The notes: a model not told the origin generated them from the sequence alone. DNA of 64,000 nucleotides from Treponema sp. UBA937 (GCA_002293455.1 DBDH01000099.1:25947-89946), one strand, 5' to 3'. Numbered from the stretch's first letter, positions 1 to 9,452 are shown. Program-made: numbers and translations.

Positions 1-368
1 GCAAAAGGCTCGGAGGGACAAACAACGATTTCCGGAATACTGCCGATTTTTCCAATCCGGCTGAAGGCTTGCCGTAAAATGCCGGCTTTTATTTCAAGCT
101 GGGTTTCATACTGAATATGCTGGAAATTACAGCCGCCGCACATACCGTACAGAGGACATAGGGCCTCTGTCCTGCAGGATGACGCTTCTTCCAAGCTGAG
201 CAGTTCCGCTCTTGCCCAGCTTTTCTTTTCTTCGCTGATCCGGCCTGTTACTCTATCGCCGGGAGCGGTCCCCGCGATAAAAACCGGCCGGCCCTCATGA
301 TGAAGCAAACCGGACCCGCCGGAGACAATATTTTCGACCGGAGCTGTAAAAATTTCGCCTAAACTCAT
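1..368 (-). CDS. 23S rRNA (uracil-5-)-methyltransferase, RlmD/RumA type, partial (N-terminal part only)
   Basis: Reading the reverse strand from the ATG at 368 gives about 122 residues that run off the left edge. The translation opens MSLGEIFTAPVENIVSGGSG and continues with a small basic segment typical of a TRAM domain. It then has a cysteine cluster, CPLYGMCGGCNFQHI, which is the iron-sulfur binding pattern of the RumA/TrmA family. These enzymes methylate C5 of a uridine in 23S rRNA or tRNA using S-adenosylmethionine; the SAM domain lies outside the window. RlmD, RlmC and TrmA-type members cannot be told apart from this part. It is divergent from the hydrolase at 426, with 57 bases between the two starts. 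No strong ribosome binding site is visible. Confidence 0.8.
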   Translation of the reverse strand, partial: MSLGEIFTAPVENIVSGGSGLLHHEGRPVFIAGTAPGDRVTGRISEEKKSWARAELLSLEEASSCRTEALCPLYGMCGGCNFQHIQYETQLEIKAGILRQAFSRIGKIGSIPEIVVCPSEPF

Positions 369-425
369 CAATTTTCAACTATAACATGATTGCACGAATA
401 ATGGTATAGGATGTAGAATAATTAT

Positions 426-1418
426 ATGGATTCTTTAACACAGTGGTTGGAATGCAAAGACGGGACGAAGCTCTTTGTCAGGCGGTGGGTCCCAGAGGCC
501 GCCCCCAGGGCAGTTTTGCAGATTGTTCACGGTATGGCCGAGCATTCCGCTCGTTATGAATGGACGGCCCGGAAACTCACCGGATGCGGCATTGAAGTGT
601 GGGCGGCGGATCAGCGGGGACATGGCTTTACCGCCGACTTAACCGTGAATAGTCCGGCCGCCGGCGGACAGTTAGGCCATTGCGCTGATAAAAACGGTTT
701 TGAAAAAGTAACAGCGGATATTGACGCGGTTTTTGATGCTATGAAAAAAGAGCATCCTGCTTTGCCGCTTTTTCTTTTGGGGCATTCTTGGGGGTCATTT
801 CTTTCTCATGCCTATATGGAAAATTACGGCAAACAGCTTGCGGGATGTGTACTTTCCGGGACGAAAGGAAAGGGGGGCTTCATCATAGCTGCGGGATCGA
901 TGCTGGCAAACTTGATTGCAGCCTTAAAAGGCAGCAGAAAGAAATCGCCGCTGCTTTATGCTTTGGCAGATGGCCAGTATAACCGGCCTTTCAAACCGAA
1001 CCGGACTCCTTGTGACTGGCTTTCCCGGGACGAAAAACAAGTGGATGCTTATATCGATGATCCCCTTTGCGGCAATATATGCAGTTCGGGATTTTACCGC
1101 GATCTTACCGGAGCCCTCAATACGATTTATAAAGCGGAATCTATGAAAAAGATTCCGTTGAATTTGCCGGTTTATGTTTTCTGCGGTTCCGCGGACCCGG
1201 TCGGCGAAATGGGGGAGGGGCCTACCGCTTTAATCGGTGCGTTCAAAAATATGGGAATGAAGGATATTGAGTTTACGCTCTATCCCGACGGCCGGCATGA
1301 AATGTTAAATGAAACAAACCGGGATGAAGTTATCGGCAGCTTGTTGAAGTGGCTGGAAAAACATCTTTCTAGCGGGTTATCCGAAAACTTAACCAAGGTT
1401 TTTAGTACTCCCCATTAA
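426..1418 (+). CDS. Alpha/beta hydrolase (monoacylglycerol lipase / lysophospholipase-like)
   Basis: This 330-residue cytoplasmic protein has the Hydrolase_4 layout. An N-terminal oxyanion-hole segment (VLQIVHGMAEHSARY) is followed by the WAADQRGHG strand-turn. The nucleophile elbow GHSWGS lies near residues 119-124, an acidic residue sits in FCGSADPVGE, and a late histidine in DGRHEM near residue 289. Together these supply a Ser-Asp-His triad. The family cleaves monoacylglycerols or lysophospholipids; the substrate here is inferred only. No signal peptide is seen. The stop at 1418 is 11 bases before the pcnB start, so the two are probably co-transcribed. Confidence 0.85.
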   Translation: MDSLTQWLECKDGTKLFVRRWVPEAAPRAVLQIVHGMAEHSARYEWTARKLTGCGIEVWAADQRGHGFTADLTVNSPAAGGQLGHCADKNGFEKVTADIDAVFDAMKKEHPALPLFLLGHSWGSFLSHAYMENYGKQLAGCVLSGTKGKGGFIIAAGSMLANLIAALKGSRKKSPLLYALADGQYNRPFKPNRTPCDWLSRDEKQVDAYIDDPLCGNICSSGFYRDLTGALNTIYKAESMKKIPLNLPVYVFCGSADPVGEMGEGPTALIGAFKNMGMKDIEFTLYPDGRHEMLNETNRDEVIGSLLKWLEKHLSSGLSENLTKVFSTPH

Positions 1419-1429
1419 GGCAGGTTTTT

Positions 1430-2575
1430 TTGCGTATTCGTTATTCAACTTCAAAAAATGGAAAGCCCGTTAAAAAAGCTGTTATATATACTCAAAACGA
1501 GCACCGGATTAATATCAACGATGTTGATATAGATGCAATCCATATTATCAGAAAACTAAAAGATGCCAATTATGATGCCTACATTGTAGGCGGCGCCGTC
1601 CGTGACCTTATGTTGGGGAAAACTCCCAAGGATTTTGATCTGGTTACCGATGCTACCCCGCAGAGAATCAGAAAACTGTTCCGCGGCAATTCCAGGCAGA
1701 TCGGCCGCCGCTTCAAGCTGGTTCATGTATTTTACGGGGAAAAAATCTTTGAGGTTTCTACGTTTCGATCTCTTGCTGACGGGACCGCCGGAAATACTTT
1801 CGGGACTATCGAAGAAGATGTCCGGCGGCGGGATTTTTCCCTTAACGCTTTTTTTTATGATCCTATCGAGCAGATTGTTATTGATTATGTTAACGGCATG
1901 AAGGATTTAAAAGACCGCCGCATCCGGCCGATCATATCTCTTCCGGTGATTTTTGAGGACGATCCTGTGAGGATGATACGGGCCGTAAAATATGCCGCGC
2001 TCACTGGATTTAAACTTCCCCATAAACTCAAACGGCAGATCAAAAAAGACGCTTCTCTTTTGGAGGGTATTTCCGATTCAAGATTAACCGAAGAAATGTT
2101 TAAGATTATCAATTCTCCCCAATCTTCGCATCTTGTGGAATGTCTTGAAAACTTAGGATTGTATATCTATCTCCAGCCGAACGCGTCAAAAATGATGAAG
2201 GCCAATGCGGGCTTCAAGAAAAAGTATATCGAGGGATTCGTTCTGACTCCGGAAATTATTCAAGAAACGAAATCGCTTCCGGGCAGTCCTGTTATTTCTC
2301 TGATTAAAGATTTTCTGGATACGGTAATCGATTGGTCATCCGCATCGAGTGAAACGTCCAAAAATGCTTATGCTCTTGCCCGTGATTTTGTTTCTCCTAT
2401 CAATCCTCCCAAAGTACAGCTTGAGCGGGCTATCCGGCACATTTTCCGTGATCATGACATTGTTCTAAAAAGACCAAGGCCGGCGGCGTCCCAGGAACAA
2501 GATGTAAAAGGCCGCCAAAAACGCAGGACGAGAGGAAGAAAATCGGCATCAGAAAAAACGGCGCCGCTGACTTAA
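1430..2575 (+). CDS. pcnB: Poly(A) polymerase / CCA-adding-like nucleotidyltransferase PcnB
   Basis: This 381-residue class II nucleotidyltransferase starts at TTG 1430; no in-frame ATG precedes the conserved head. The signature GGAVRDLMLGKTPKDFDL near residue 53 holds the two catalytic aspartates of DxD. The downstream segment RQIGRRFKLVHVFYG and the RRRDFSLNAFFYD motif favour poly(A) polymerase I over tRNA CCA transferase. DDPVRMIRAVKYA marks the neck domain. A strongly basic C-terminal tail (about residues 350-375, rich in Arg and Lys) is typical of PcnB. Enzymes of this kind add 3' poly(A) tails that promote RNA decay. A CCA-adding role cannot be fully excluded, and the tRNA gene in this window lacks an encoded CCA. 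Confidence 0.87.
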   Translation: MRIRYSTSKNGKPVKKAVIYTQNEHRININDVDIDAIHIIRKLKDANYDAYIVGGAVRDLMLGKTPKDFDLVTDATPQRIRKLFRGNSRQIGRRFKLVHVFYGEKIFEVSTFRSLADGTAGNTFGTIEEDVRRRDFSLNAFFYDPIEQIVIDYVNGMKDLKDRRIRPIISLPVIFEDDPVRMIRAVKYAALTGFKLPHKLKRQIKKDASLLEGISDSRLTEEMFKIINSPQSSHLVECLENLGLYIYLQPNASKMMKANAGFKKKYIEGFVLTPEIIQETKSLPGSPVISLIKDFLDTVIDWSSASSETSKNAYALARDFVSPINPPKVQLERAIRHIFRDHDIVLKRPRPAASQEQDVKGRQKRRTRGRKSASEKTAPLT

Positions 2576-2601
2576 AGTACTTCCTGACGGAGGGCTAAAC
2601 G

Positions 2602-2631
2602 CTGTCAATTTGCCGTTGATTAGGTTATAAT
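2602..2631 (+). promoter_or_regulatory. Probable sigma-70 promoter for the outer-membrane protein at 2704
   Basis: A perfect TATAAT lies at 2626-2631. A CTGTCA element at 2602-2607 sits 18 bases upstream and matches the -35 consensus at four of six positions. It precedes a 72-base leader and the strong GGGGG ribosome binding site of the next gene. Judged by sequence match only. Confidence 0.5.
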
Positions 2632-2703
2632 GATTTACAGAAAAACAATTGATCATTTGCATCGTTGATGTATAGAAATCGATGAATAATGGGGGATGTA
2701 TAC

Positions 2704-3645
2704 ATGAAAAAGATAGTATTATTTGCGTTTTTGCTGTTGACTGCGAATACGCTTTTTGCTCAGGATGCGGCCGGACAAGAAAACGGGGTCACCTCTTCCG
2801 ACAGCCTTGTTTTGCAGATTACCACTTTACCGGAAGCGCAGTTGACGTATACCAAGAGTTTCCGCTTTCCGTTCCTTCAAGGCGAAAGTCCTTTAACATC
2901 GGGGAACAATATCAATTTAGATTTATCCGCGGAGTTAACTCCTATTTCTCTGAATGCTATTGTTAATGCCGCATGGACGCCGATAGCCTTTTTTCAGTTT
3001 TCTGCCGGCGGCAAAATTGGTTCCGGTTGGAATATTGAATTATTCGGCATGGAGATAAAAGGGATCGGCATTAACCGCGCCGATGCCGGCGGAAATGAAG
3101 AAAGCAGCGGGAGCCCTTTTGACGGCGTTCATTGGAGAGCGCAGGCGGGAGCCACGCTTCAAATGGATATGGCCGCCCTCTTTCCCGGCGATTGGAATCA
3201 TGTCGTTATCCAAACGTATCATGAAATTAACTATAAGGGTTATTCCAGGGCAAAAGCCGGAGAATCATGGATTTTTCAGCATGATGCCGGAGAAAATCAA
3301 AACGGCTTTAACTATTACGGCAATTTTCTGCTCGGCTATCAGATGCCCATCTTCCTGAACACGATTGCGCTTCTTACAGAAGCCGATCTTTATTTGTATG
3401 ATACGCCGAACGGCAGTCAATGGGGCGATAATTTAGCCCGCTGGACTTTTTCCGCCGCCATGATGTTTACCATTACCGATCATCTGAGCGCTTCCCTCAT
3501 CACACAGTTCCGGACAAGAAGAAACTATGACGAAGGAAAGGAAGATGATTTGAAATTATATTATCGAAACCGGCACATTAATGATTCAAACCCGATGCGT
3601 TTGGCATTCTATCGTGTGGCCGCGGCCTTAACTTATACATTTTAG
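2704..3645 (+). CDS. Predicted outer-membrane beta-barrel protein
   Basis: I choose the ATG at 2704 because GGGGG at 2691-2695 gives correct spacing and the product then begins with a clean signal peptide ([20 protein letters not shown]). An in-frame ATG at 2689 overlaps that binding site. The mature part of the 313-residue protein alternates polar and aromatic residues in short strand-like stretches (for example [13 protein letters not shown]) and ends with [12 protein letters not shown] terminal aromatic residue after an alternating strand is the usual last strand of an outer-membrane barrel. I do not recognise a specific family. It is followed within 9 bases by glpK, so a role in glycerol or small-solute entry is possible but unproved. 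Confidence 0.65.
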   Translation: MKKIVLFAFLLLTANTLFAQDAAGQENGVTSSDSLVLQITTLPEAQLTYTKSFRFPFLQGESPLTSGNNINLDLSAELTPISLNAIVNAAWTPIAFFQFSAGGKIGSGWNIELFGMEIKGIGINRADAGGNEESSGSPFDGVHWRAQAGATLQMDMAALFPGDWNHVVIQTYHEINYKGYSRAKAGESWIFQHDAGENQNGFNYYGNFLLGYQMPIFLNTIALLTEADLYLYDTPNGSQWGDNLARWTFSAAMMFTITDHLSASLITQFRTRRNYDEGKEDDLKLYYRNRHINDSNPMRLAFYRVAAALTYTF

Positions 3646-3653
3646 AGCAGAAC

Positions 3654-5159
3654 ATGGGATCATATATTTTAGCGCTTGATCAGGGAACCACGAGTTCCAG
3701 GGCAATTGTTTTTGACAAAGAGCAAAATATTATCGGCCTTGCCCAGCGGGAGTTTGCGCAAATCTATCCGGAAGAAGGCTGGGTCGAACATGATCCGATG
3801 GAGATTTTTTCTTCGCAGTACGGCGTGATGGCGGAAGTTATCGCGAAGAACGATATTTCTGTTGATGACATACAAGCTATCGGGATTACCAATCAGCGTG
3901 AAACGACCATTCTCTGGGAAAAGGCCACGGGAAAACCAATCTATAATGCCGTCGTGTGGCAGTGCAGAAGAACTTCCGGCATTGTGGATGACCTTATCAA
4001 GCAGGGGCTTGATGATCATATCAGGGAAACAACCGGCCTCGTTCCCGACGCTTATTTTTCGGCTACAAAAATTAAATGGATATTGGACCATGTTAAAGGC
4101 GCGCGGGAAAAAGCCGCAAGGGGAGAGATTCTTTTCGGCACGGTCGATACCTGGCTCATCTGGAAATTAACCAACGGTGAGGCGCATGTTACGGATTTTA
4201 CCAACGCAAGCCGGACCATGCTGTACGATATAAAAAAACTTGATTGGGATGATACGCTCTTAAAAGTTCTGGATATTCCAAGAAACATGCTTCCTCAAGT
4301 AATGCCGTCCAGTCATATTTACGGTTACGCGAATATTCAGGGAAAAAACATCCCGATAGCCGGGGCCGCGGGAGATCAGCAGGCAGCTCTTTTTGGTCAG
4401 TCCTGTTTTGAAAAGGGCGAGGCAAAAAATACTTACGGTACCGGCTGCTTTCTTTTGATGAATACCGGGAATGAGGCATGTAAAAGCAAAAACGGATTAG
4501 TCACGACTATCGCCGCAAGCATAAATGAGAAGGTCCAGTACGCACTTGAAGGAAGCGTGTTTATCGGGGGCGCCGTAATTCAGTGGCTCCGGGACGAACT
4601 CCGCTTTATTTCAGATTCCGGCGATTCCGGGTACTATGCCCGGAAAGTAGAAGATACCGGCGGAGTGTACCTCGTTCCCGCTTTTACCGGCCTCGGCTCC
4701 CCTTATTGGGACATGTATGCCCGCGGCTGCATAGTGGGAATTACCCGCGGAACAAAGCGGGAACATATTATCCGCGCCGCGGAAGAATCCATCGCTTATC
4801 AAAGTTTGGATTTAGTCCGGGCAATGGAAAAAGATACCGGAACCCGTATTGCCGAACTGAAAGTTGACGGCGGCGCCAGCCGGGATACATTCCTCATGCA
4901 GTTTCAGGCCGATGTGATGGAAAGCTCAATTCTCTGTCCCCTGGTTCGGGAAACGACAGCTTTGGGCGCCGCGTGCCTTGCCGGCCTTGCGGTTGGGATA
5001 TACCGTAATCTTGATGAAATAAAGAACCATTGGAAAAGCGAAACCGTTTTTACTCCGCGGATGGAACACGCCAAACGGGACAAACTCATTGCGGGATGGC
5101 ACAAAGCTGTCGGGAGAAGCCTTAATTGGATGGAGCGGGAATCCGCACCAGTAGCCTAA
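3654..5159 (+). CDS. glpK: Glycerol kinase
   Basis: This 501-residue FGGY-family kinase has the usual family length. The N-terminal ATPase-fold motif [18 protein letters not shown] is followed by [14 protein letters not shown] and the substrate-region sequence AVVWQCRRT. The C-terminal domain has [14 protein letters not shown] and the adenine-binding [20 protein letters not shown]. The enzyme phosphorylates glycerol to sn-glycerol 3-phosphate with ATP. It starts 9 bases after the barrel-protein stop, so the two probably share a transcript. No glpF or glpD lies nearby. Confidence 0.96.
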   Translation: MGSYILALDQGTTSSRAIVFDKEQNIIGLAQREFAQIYPEEGWVEHDPMEIFSSQYGVMAEVIAKNDISVDDIQAIGITNQRETTILWEKATGKPIYNAVVWQCRRTSGIVDDLIKQGLDDHIRETTGLVPDAYFSATKIKWILDHVKGAREKAARGEILFGTVDTWLIWKLTNGEAHVTDFTNASRTMLYDIKKLDWDDTLLKVLDIPRNMLPQVMPSSHIYGYANIQGKNIPIAGAAGDQQAALFGQSCFEKGEAKNTYGTGCFLLMNTGNEACKSKNGLVTTIAASINEKVQYALEGSVFIGGAVIQWLRDELRFISDSGDSGYYARKVEDTGGVYLVPAFTGLGSPYWDMYARGCIVGITRGTKREHIIRAAEESIAYQSLDLVRAMEKDTGTRIAELKVDGGASRDTFLMQFQADVMESSILCPLVRETTALGAACLAGLAVGIYRNLDEIKNHWKSETVFTPRMEHAKRDKLIAGWHKAVGRSLNWMERESAPVA

Positions 5160-5182
5160 TCGTTTTATATAAGTGAGGCTAA

Positions 5183-5980
5183 ATGAAAAGAAAACATATT
5201 TTAAGTTTAATTTGTTTTTTGATTACAGGTTTTGTTTTTATTGTATCATGTAATAATCTTGCCGATGAGCCGCGTTATTCTTTGGCGGATTATCAGGCTG
5301 TCGGTACCAGCGTTTTTCTAAGAGACTGGACAGAAGACTATGATTGCAGTAATTTTTCCGTGCAGTTTTATCAAAATTGTTATAAGGCCGGACTGCCCTG
5401 CCGCGTAAGGTCTGGGATGTCAGGCGGGAGTATGTTTGAAATTGGACGCCATGCGTGGAATTCCGTAAAAATAAATGGTAAATGGGTTAACTGGGAACCT
5501 CAGTTCAATAATGTGTATGAAGATCATCGTCAAACTTGGACTCCAATGGGGGGTGAATGGGGAACTATATATGATGAAGATATTGCAAGAATGTTATACG
5601 AATATATCGGCAGGCATGTACCGGAACCCATCATCAATTTGCATGAAATTGACGATTCTCTTTACAATGATACTCCGTTTTATCCTTTTTTTGTTCCAAG
5701 GGCATATTGTTTAAATGATGATACAAGCGCAGAAATGCAGGCTATTATGTTAGAAGTTGAAAGTTATATGTCGGAACATGACCAAGTGGGGCTTTTCGCT
5801 ATATTGGATTCAACATATTTTGTTTTCATTTTTAAGTATTATAACAAATATTACGGCATAGAAGATTTGCAGGTAAATGATCCTCTTGAAGGCAGAAGTG
5901 TTATTGAAGGAAAAAGCATCAAGGAACTTGTGAATTCAGGTGCTGATTTTACGGTATTAGACGTTGATATATCTTATTAA
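5183..5980 (+). CDS. Transglutaminase-like lipoprotein
   Basis: The 265-residue product begins with a lipoprotein signal ending at IVSCNN, so Cys23 is the probable lipidated residue. The mature region has the bacterial transglutaminase-like (papain-fold) pattern. A cysteine in DYDCSNFSVQFYQ is followed by AGLPCRVRSG, then a histidine in GRHAWNSVKINGKWVNWEP. That gives a possible Cys-His-acidic triad. In this family the fold carries out peptidase or cross-linking reactions on cell-surface proteins; the reaction here is unknown. The remainder, from about residue 120, is unfamiliar. It lies 23 bases after glpK but reads as a separate A+T-richer unit. Confidence 0.6.
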   Translation: MKRKHILSLICFLITGFVFIVSCNNLADEPRYSLADYQAVGTSVFLRDWTEDYDCSNFSVQFYQNCYKAGLPCRVRSGMSGGSMFEIGRHAWNSVKINGKWVNWEPQFNNVYEDHRQTWTPMGGEWGTIYDEDIARMLYEYIGRHVPEPIINLHEIDDSLYNDTPFYPFFVPRAYCLNDDTSAEMQAIMLEVESYMSEHDQVGLFAILDSTYFVFIFKYYNKYYGIEDLQVNDPLEGRSVIEGKSIKELVNSGADFTVLDVDISY

Positions 5981-6034
5981 TCTGCCGAGATGAGTTAGGG
6001 TTCTCATTAAATTCTCAATACATTGTGAAAATAA

Positions 6035-6076
6035 TTGACTGTACGTATTATATGTGTTATTCCTATGCGTATAGGA
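6035..6076 (+). promoter_or_regulatory. Putative promoter with overlapping inverted repeat ahead of the antitoxin gene
   Basis: TTGACT at 6035-6040 resembles a -35 box, with an indifferent -10 region near 6058. An inverted repeat, TCCTAT-GCGT-ATAGGA, occupies 6061-6076 and overlaps the ribosome binding site of the 6087 gene. Antitoxins of this type commonly repress their own operon by binding a palindrome at such a position; that role is inferred. Confidence 0.35.
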
Positions 6077-6086
6077 GTTTGATCAC

Positions 6087-6326
6087 ATGTATAAAAAACT
6101 CACGCTTAAATTGGACGAGTCGGTGATTCAGTACGCGAAAGAATACGCGGTAGAATGTAACAGCAGTCTTTCCAGGATGGTAGAAGATTATTTTAGGAAT
6201 ATTATTTCCGATAAGAGGCACAATAGACGATATTCTCCTTTAGTTGAAGAGCTGAGCGGTGTCATATCTGATAGTGATCTTAAAAACATCGATTATGTAA
6301 GCTATTTGGAAAGAAAATATGAATAA
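6087..6326 (+). CDS. Antitoxin of a VapBC-like pair (DUF6364-type)
   Basis: This 79-residue protein starts MYKKLTLKLDESVIQYAKEY and continues NSSLSRMVEDYF, which is a short ribbon-helix-helix pattern of the kind that precedes PIN toxins (DUF6364-like antitoxins). The acidic C-terminus (ISDSDLKNIDYVSYLERKYE) is the part that would bind the toxin. The last 8 bases overlap the start of the PIN gene. The start has a recognisable AGGAG at 6073-6077. The antitoxin frame is intact although its toxin is not. Confidence 0.65.
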   Translation: MYKKLTLKLDESVIQYAKEYAVECNSSLSRMVEDYFRNIISDKRHNRRYSPLVEELSGVISDSDLKNIDYVSYLERKYE

Positions 6327-6563
6327 AGTTTTTTTAGATTCGGATATCATTCTCGATTTGTTATGCTGCATGTTTTGCCGGTGGGAGAAAAAATAGTAGA
6401 TTTAGCTTTAAACTCATCATGCAATGATTTTGAAGACGGAATTCAATATTTTACCGCCCGTGAAAATCGTATATCAATTGTATTAACGAGAAATAAGAAA
6501 GACTACAAAGAAAAAGGCTTGATTATTCAAACACCGGAAGAATATGTAAAATCTATCTTTTGA
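6319..6563 (+). pseudogene. PIN-domain toxin (VapC-like), internal deletion and frameshift
   Basis: From ATG 6319 the frame reads MNKVFLDSDIILDLL, the standard first strand of a PIN ribonuclease with its first catalytic aspartate. It then passes into unrelated residues and a stop at about 6396. In another frame from 6363 the sequence resumes with LHVLPVGEKIVDLALNS and DFEDGIQYFTARENR, then IVLTRNKKDYKEKGL and TPEEYVKSIF, the typical C-terminal third of the same fold. The middle, normally about 60-70 residues with a further conserved acidic residue, is missing. The simplest reading is a single deletion joining codon 15 or so to the region just before LPV, out of frame. The product should be inactive. 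Confidence 0.75.
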
Positions 6564-6625
6564 CTTCCTCAACATAAATCGGCCGGCTTACTGGGCAAAT
6601 TCGATAAATATGCCGATAATAGGTC

Positions 6626-7738
6626 ATGACTGTATTTCAATCGTCGAAGCTGATAAAAATCGGCGGGTTCGCTCATGTCGATTCTGTTTTCATGGGCGGC
6701 GCTCATCCTGTGGTCCTGCAAACCATGTATAAAGATGCCCTTTCCGCTGAGGATTTGGAAGGTGAAAAAGGTGAAGCCTTGCTTTCAAGAATCGCGGGGC
6801 TTAAAGCCCTGGGATGTAAATTACTGCGTTTTGCGGTTCCAAGCCTGGACGCTGCCGATGTTTTGGGGAAACTTTCGTCGATGGTGTCCATGCCTTTAGT
6901 TGCCGATATTCATTTCGATTATAAAATCGCTCTTCGCTGCCTCGATTATCCTATTGCTAAAATCAGAATAAACCCGGGAAATATTGGAAGCTCTGACCGC
7001 GTGGAACAGGTCGTTTCCAAAGCGGCGTCAAAAAACATCCCTATTCGTATCGGGGTGAATGCCGGAAGCCTGCCTCAGGACCTAAGAAATCTTGTTGATG
7101 AAAAAAAGATGTCCAGAGCGGAAGCCTTAGTGACAACGGCGGAACGGGAATTGGCGGTTTTTGAAGAATTCAACTTTCAGAATGTTCTTGTTTCCATGAA
7201 ATCATCGTCTATAAAAGAAACGGTAGAAGCAAATGAAATACTGAGCGGCCGCAGCGATGTTCCGCTTCATTTGGGAATTACCGAAGCCGGTCCATTAATT
7301 TCCGGCGTGGTGAGAAGCGCTATCGCTTTTCACGCGCTTTTGCGGCAGGGAATAGGCGCCACTTTGCGTGTGTCGCTTTCGGATACCATGGAAAACGAAG
7401 TGATCGCCGGACGGGAAATTCTTGGGGCGCTTGCCGAAAGTTCGGGGGAAAAAATAAACGGGGTGAATATCATTTCCTGTCCGCGCTGCGGAAGAGCCGG
7501 ATTTGACACTCACGGTTTTACGGAAAAATGGAAGGACTATCTGTATAAACTTGATAAAAATATTACCGTGGCGATTATGGGATGTCCCGTGAACGGTCCC
7601 GGAGAATCCAAACACGCGGATTTGGGAATTACCGGCGCGGGGGAAAAAGTCCTAATTTTTAAACATGGTGAAATCATCAGAACTATCAACAAAGAAGATG
7701 CGGACGCTGCGTTTAAAGAAGAGGTAGCCAAATTATGA
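6626..7738 (+). CDS. ispG: 4-hydroxy-3-methylbut-2-en-1-yl diphosphate synthase
   Basis: The 370-residue protein matches the GcpE/IspG family of the MEP isoprenoid pathway. The TIM-barrel part has LVADIHFDYKIAL and IRINPGNIG. The C-terminal iron-sulfur part carries NIISCPRCGR and MGCPVNGPGESKHAD, three cysteines plus the following glutamate needed for a [4Fe-4S] cluster. It reduces MEcPP to HMBPP. It starts at ATG 6626 and its stop overlaps the next start in ATGA, so translation is coupled to the TPR gene. Confidence 0.95.
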   Translation: MTVFQSSKLIKIGGFAHVDSVFMGGAHPVVLQTMYKDALSAEDLEGEKGEALLSRIAGLKALGCKLLRFAVPSLDAADVLGKLSSMVSMPLVADIHFDYKIALRCLDYPIAKIRINPGNIGSSDRVEQVVSKAASKNIPIRIGVNAGSLPQDLRNLVDEKKMSRAEALVTTAERELAVFEEFNFQNVLVSMKSSSIKETVEANEILSGRSDVPLHLGITEAGPLISGVVRSAIAFHALLRQGIGATLRVSLSDTMENEVIAGREILGALAESSGEKINGVNIISCPRCGRAGFDTHGFTEKWKDYLYKLDKNITVAIMGCPVNGPGESKHADLGITGAGEKVLIFKHGEIIRTINKEDADAAFKEEVAKL

Positions 7739-8844
7739 AAAAACTTTTTTTGCTTTTTACTCTCTGTTCTCTGCTTTTTGTGATAGAGGCTCAGACTGCC
7801 GGACGGCCTTATTGGTTTACGCTGGAACAGGGGAAATCCTATTTCCGTAATCAGGATTACGGGAATGCCCTTATGGCTTTTGAAGACGCGAGGCAGCAGC
7901 GCCGGGATATGTATACAAAGATGGAACAGGACTTGATCGCTGTTTTGTCTTTGCCGGAGGTCCGCCGTCTTAACGATTCCCTTAGCAATGTGGAAAAGTA
8001 CGCGGCTGACCGGAATGTGATAAATGTTTCAAAAGCATTGGATGAATTATATTACCGCCTTCCTAAAGAAAGTTTTAACGATTCGGCGGAAGCGGCTCTC
8101 AAAGCGTTTGGAACATTGAAGGATTATCCTGAAGCGGAATATTGGATTGGTGAAGTTTTCCGTTTGGAAGGAGAATTGGGCGTAGCTCTTGGACAGTATC
8201 AAAGAGCTTACAACCTGAAAGATCGGCTTGAAATACCGGATTTTGCCCTGGAGATTCTTTACCGCATGGCTGATCTCCGCAAAATCCGTCAGGAATATAC
8301 CCTCATGGAAAGTGCTTATCTTGAAATTCTTAAAAATGATACACTCTGGTCGGGTACAGATAATACTTTTGCCAAAGAGTCTATGGGCCGGGTTCTGGAA
8401 AACGAAGGCCTGGATCAATTTCTTATGGTTTTCAGATATAACAATCATTGGGTGGAAAAAGCGCATCGGGAATTGGGACTTTATTATTACATTTCCGGCC
8501 GTCATGTAAAAGCCGCGGATCATCTTTTATTTGCTTTTTTGATTCAAAATTCAATTATTATTGAAAACTTACTGCATAATCAATTTGATTATGCGTTCAG
8601 CAGCGCGGATGATTTGCTTGATCGTATCCTTATTGACGCGCCATTGTCGGAGTATGCGGCAGAAGTTGAATATTACAAAACGGTCTATTATTTGGGCGGC
8701 GCGATATACGGAAACGGAAACCTGACTACGGCAAGGAATTTCTGGGAACTTTTGGCGGAAAAACCAGAAGCGGGGGAATGGAGCATCCGTGCCAGAGCTC
8801 AATTGCAAAGTCCTTTCATCGAAAAAATCAATGAAATGCCTTGA
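7735..8844 (+). CDS. Exported TPR-like protein
   Basis: This 369-residue protein has an N-terminal signal peptide (KKLFLLFTLCSLLFVIEAQ) and no lipobox. The mature part is mostly alpha-helical. A TPR-like helix pair lies near residues 28-55 (EQGKSYFRNQDYGNALMAFEDA), another pattern near YWIGEVFRLEGELGVALGQYQRAYN (about residues 137-160), and further helical pairs follow. It is probably periplasmic and serves as a protein-binding scaffold. It is coupled to ispG by a 4-base overlap, an arrangement I also associate with treponemes, but a functional link is unknown. Confidence 0.6.
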   Translation: MKKLFLLFTLCSLLFVIEAQTAGRPYWFTLEQGKSYFRNQDYGNALMAFEDARQQRRDMYTKMEQDLIAVLSLPEVRRLNDSLSNVEKYAADRNVINVSKALDELYYRLPKESFNDSAEAALKAFGTLKDYPEAEYWIGEVFRLEGELGVALGQYQRAYNLKDRLEIPDFALEILYRMADLRKIRQEYTLMESAYLEILKNDTLWSGTDNTFAKESMGRVLENEGLDQFLMVFRYNNHWVEKAHRELGLYYYISGRHVKAADHLLFAFLIQNSIIIENLLHNQFDYAFSSADDLLDRILIDAPLSEYAAEVEYYKTVYYLGGAIYGNGNLTTARNFWELLAEKPEAGEWSIRARAQLQSPFIEKINEMP

Positions 8845-8887
8845 AGTTCATGTAAGGCGGACCTGCGCTGATAATTTTTTTTACAGT

Positions 8888-8915
8888 GTATTTTTTTCAA
8901 AAATACGTTATACTA
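8888..8915 (+). promoter_or_regulatory. A+T-rich hairpin and -10-like element before the 8955 gene
   Basis: GTATTTTT-TTC-AAAAATAC (8888-8906) is a perfect 8-base inverted repeat. TATACT at 8910-8915 follows it and could be a -10 element. No good -35 is visible. The repeat may be a weak terminator of the previous gene or an operator. Confidence 0.3.
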
Positions 8916-8954
8916 AATAACGATGGTTTAAAAACTTTTTTTTGGAGGAATATT

Positions 8955-9452
8955 TTGAAAAAGATTGTGTTAATGGTAATGGTTCTTTTGGTTTTAGGCG
9001 GAGCGGCGGCGTTTGCTGATCATCCGGACGGTCTTGGCATCGGCGTGATAGGCGGAGGCGGCTATGGCGGCGGCGGAGGCGGCGGAAATGTCGGGTTGAG
9101 CCTCAAAGTTCCCCAGCTTCCCGTATATTGGGGAGTAAATCTTAGAATTGATCCCCATTATTTCGGCTTGGGAATAACCGGTGATTATTATCTTTTTGAC
9201 GACGATTTGCTGAACAGCGGAGAGCTTGAACTCGGCTGGTTCCTAGGCGTCGGCGGCATTGTGAATTTGGGATTCGGCAATGATTATTTTGGGTTTAGTC
9301 TTGGAGCGCGGCTTCCCATAGGTCTTTCTCTGCAATTCAATATTTTTGAGGTGTTTTTGGATGTCGCTCCCGCTATCGGGCTTGCGGTAGTTCCCAATTT
9401 TGGCCTTTTTTGGGACATTGCCGGAGAATTAGGCATTCGTGTCTGGCTCTAA
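8955..9452 (+). CDS. Small outer-membrane beta-barrel protein with polyglycine loop
   Basis: The likely start is TTG 8955, which sits seven bases after GGAGG (8944-8948) and yields a standard signal peptide, MKKIVLMVMVLLVLGGAAAFA. The longer frame to 8886 adds 23 residues that lack these features. The 165-residue product has a glycine-rich segment just after the signal (GGGGYGGGGGGG, about residues 28-40). Alternating strand-like stretches such as VNLGFGNDYFGFSLGARL and a terminal VWL strand follow. This fits a small 8- to 10-stranded barrel. No family is recognised. Confidence 0.6.
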   Translation: MKKIVLMVMVLLVLGGAAAFADHPDGLGIGVIGGGGYGGGGGGGNVGLSLKVPQLPVYWGVNLRIDPHYFGLGITGDYYLFDDDLLNSGELELGWFLGVGGIVNLGFGNDYFGFSLGARLPIGLSLQFNIFEVFLDVAPAIGLAVVPNFGLFWDIAGELGIRVWL

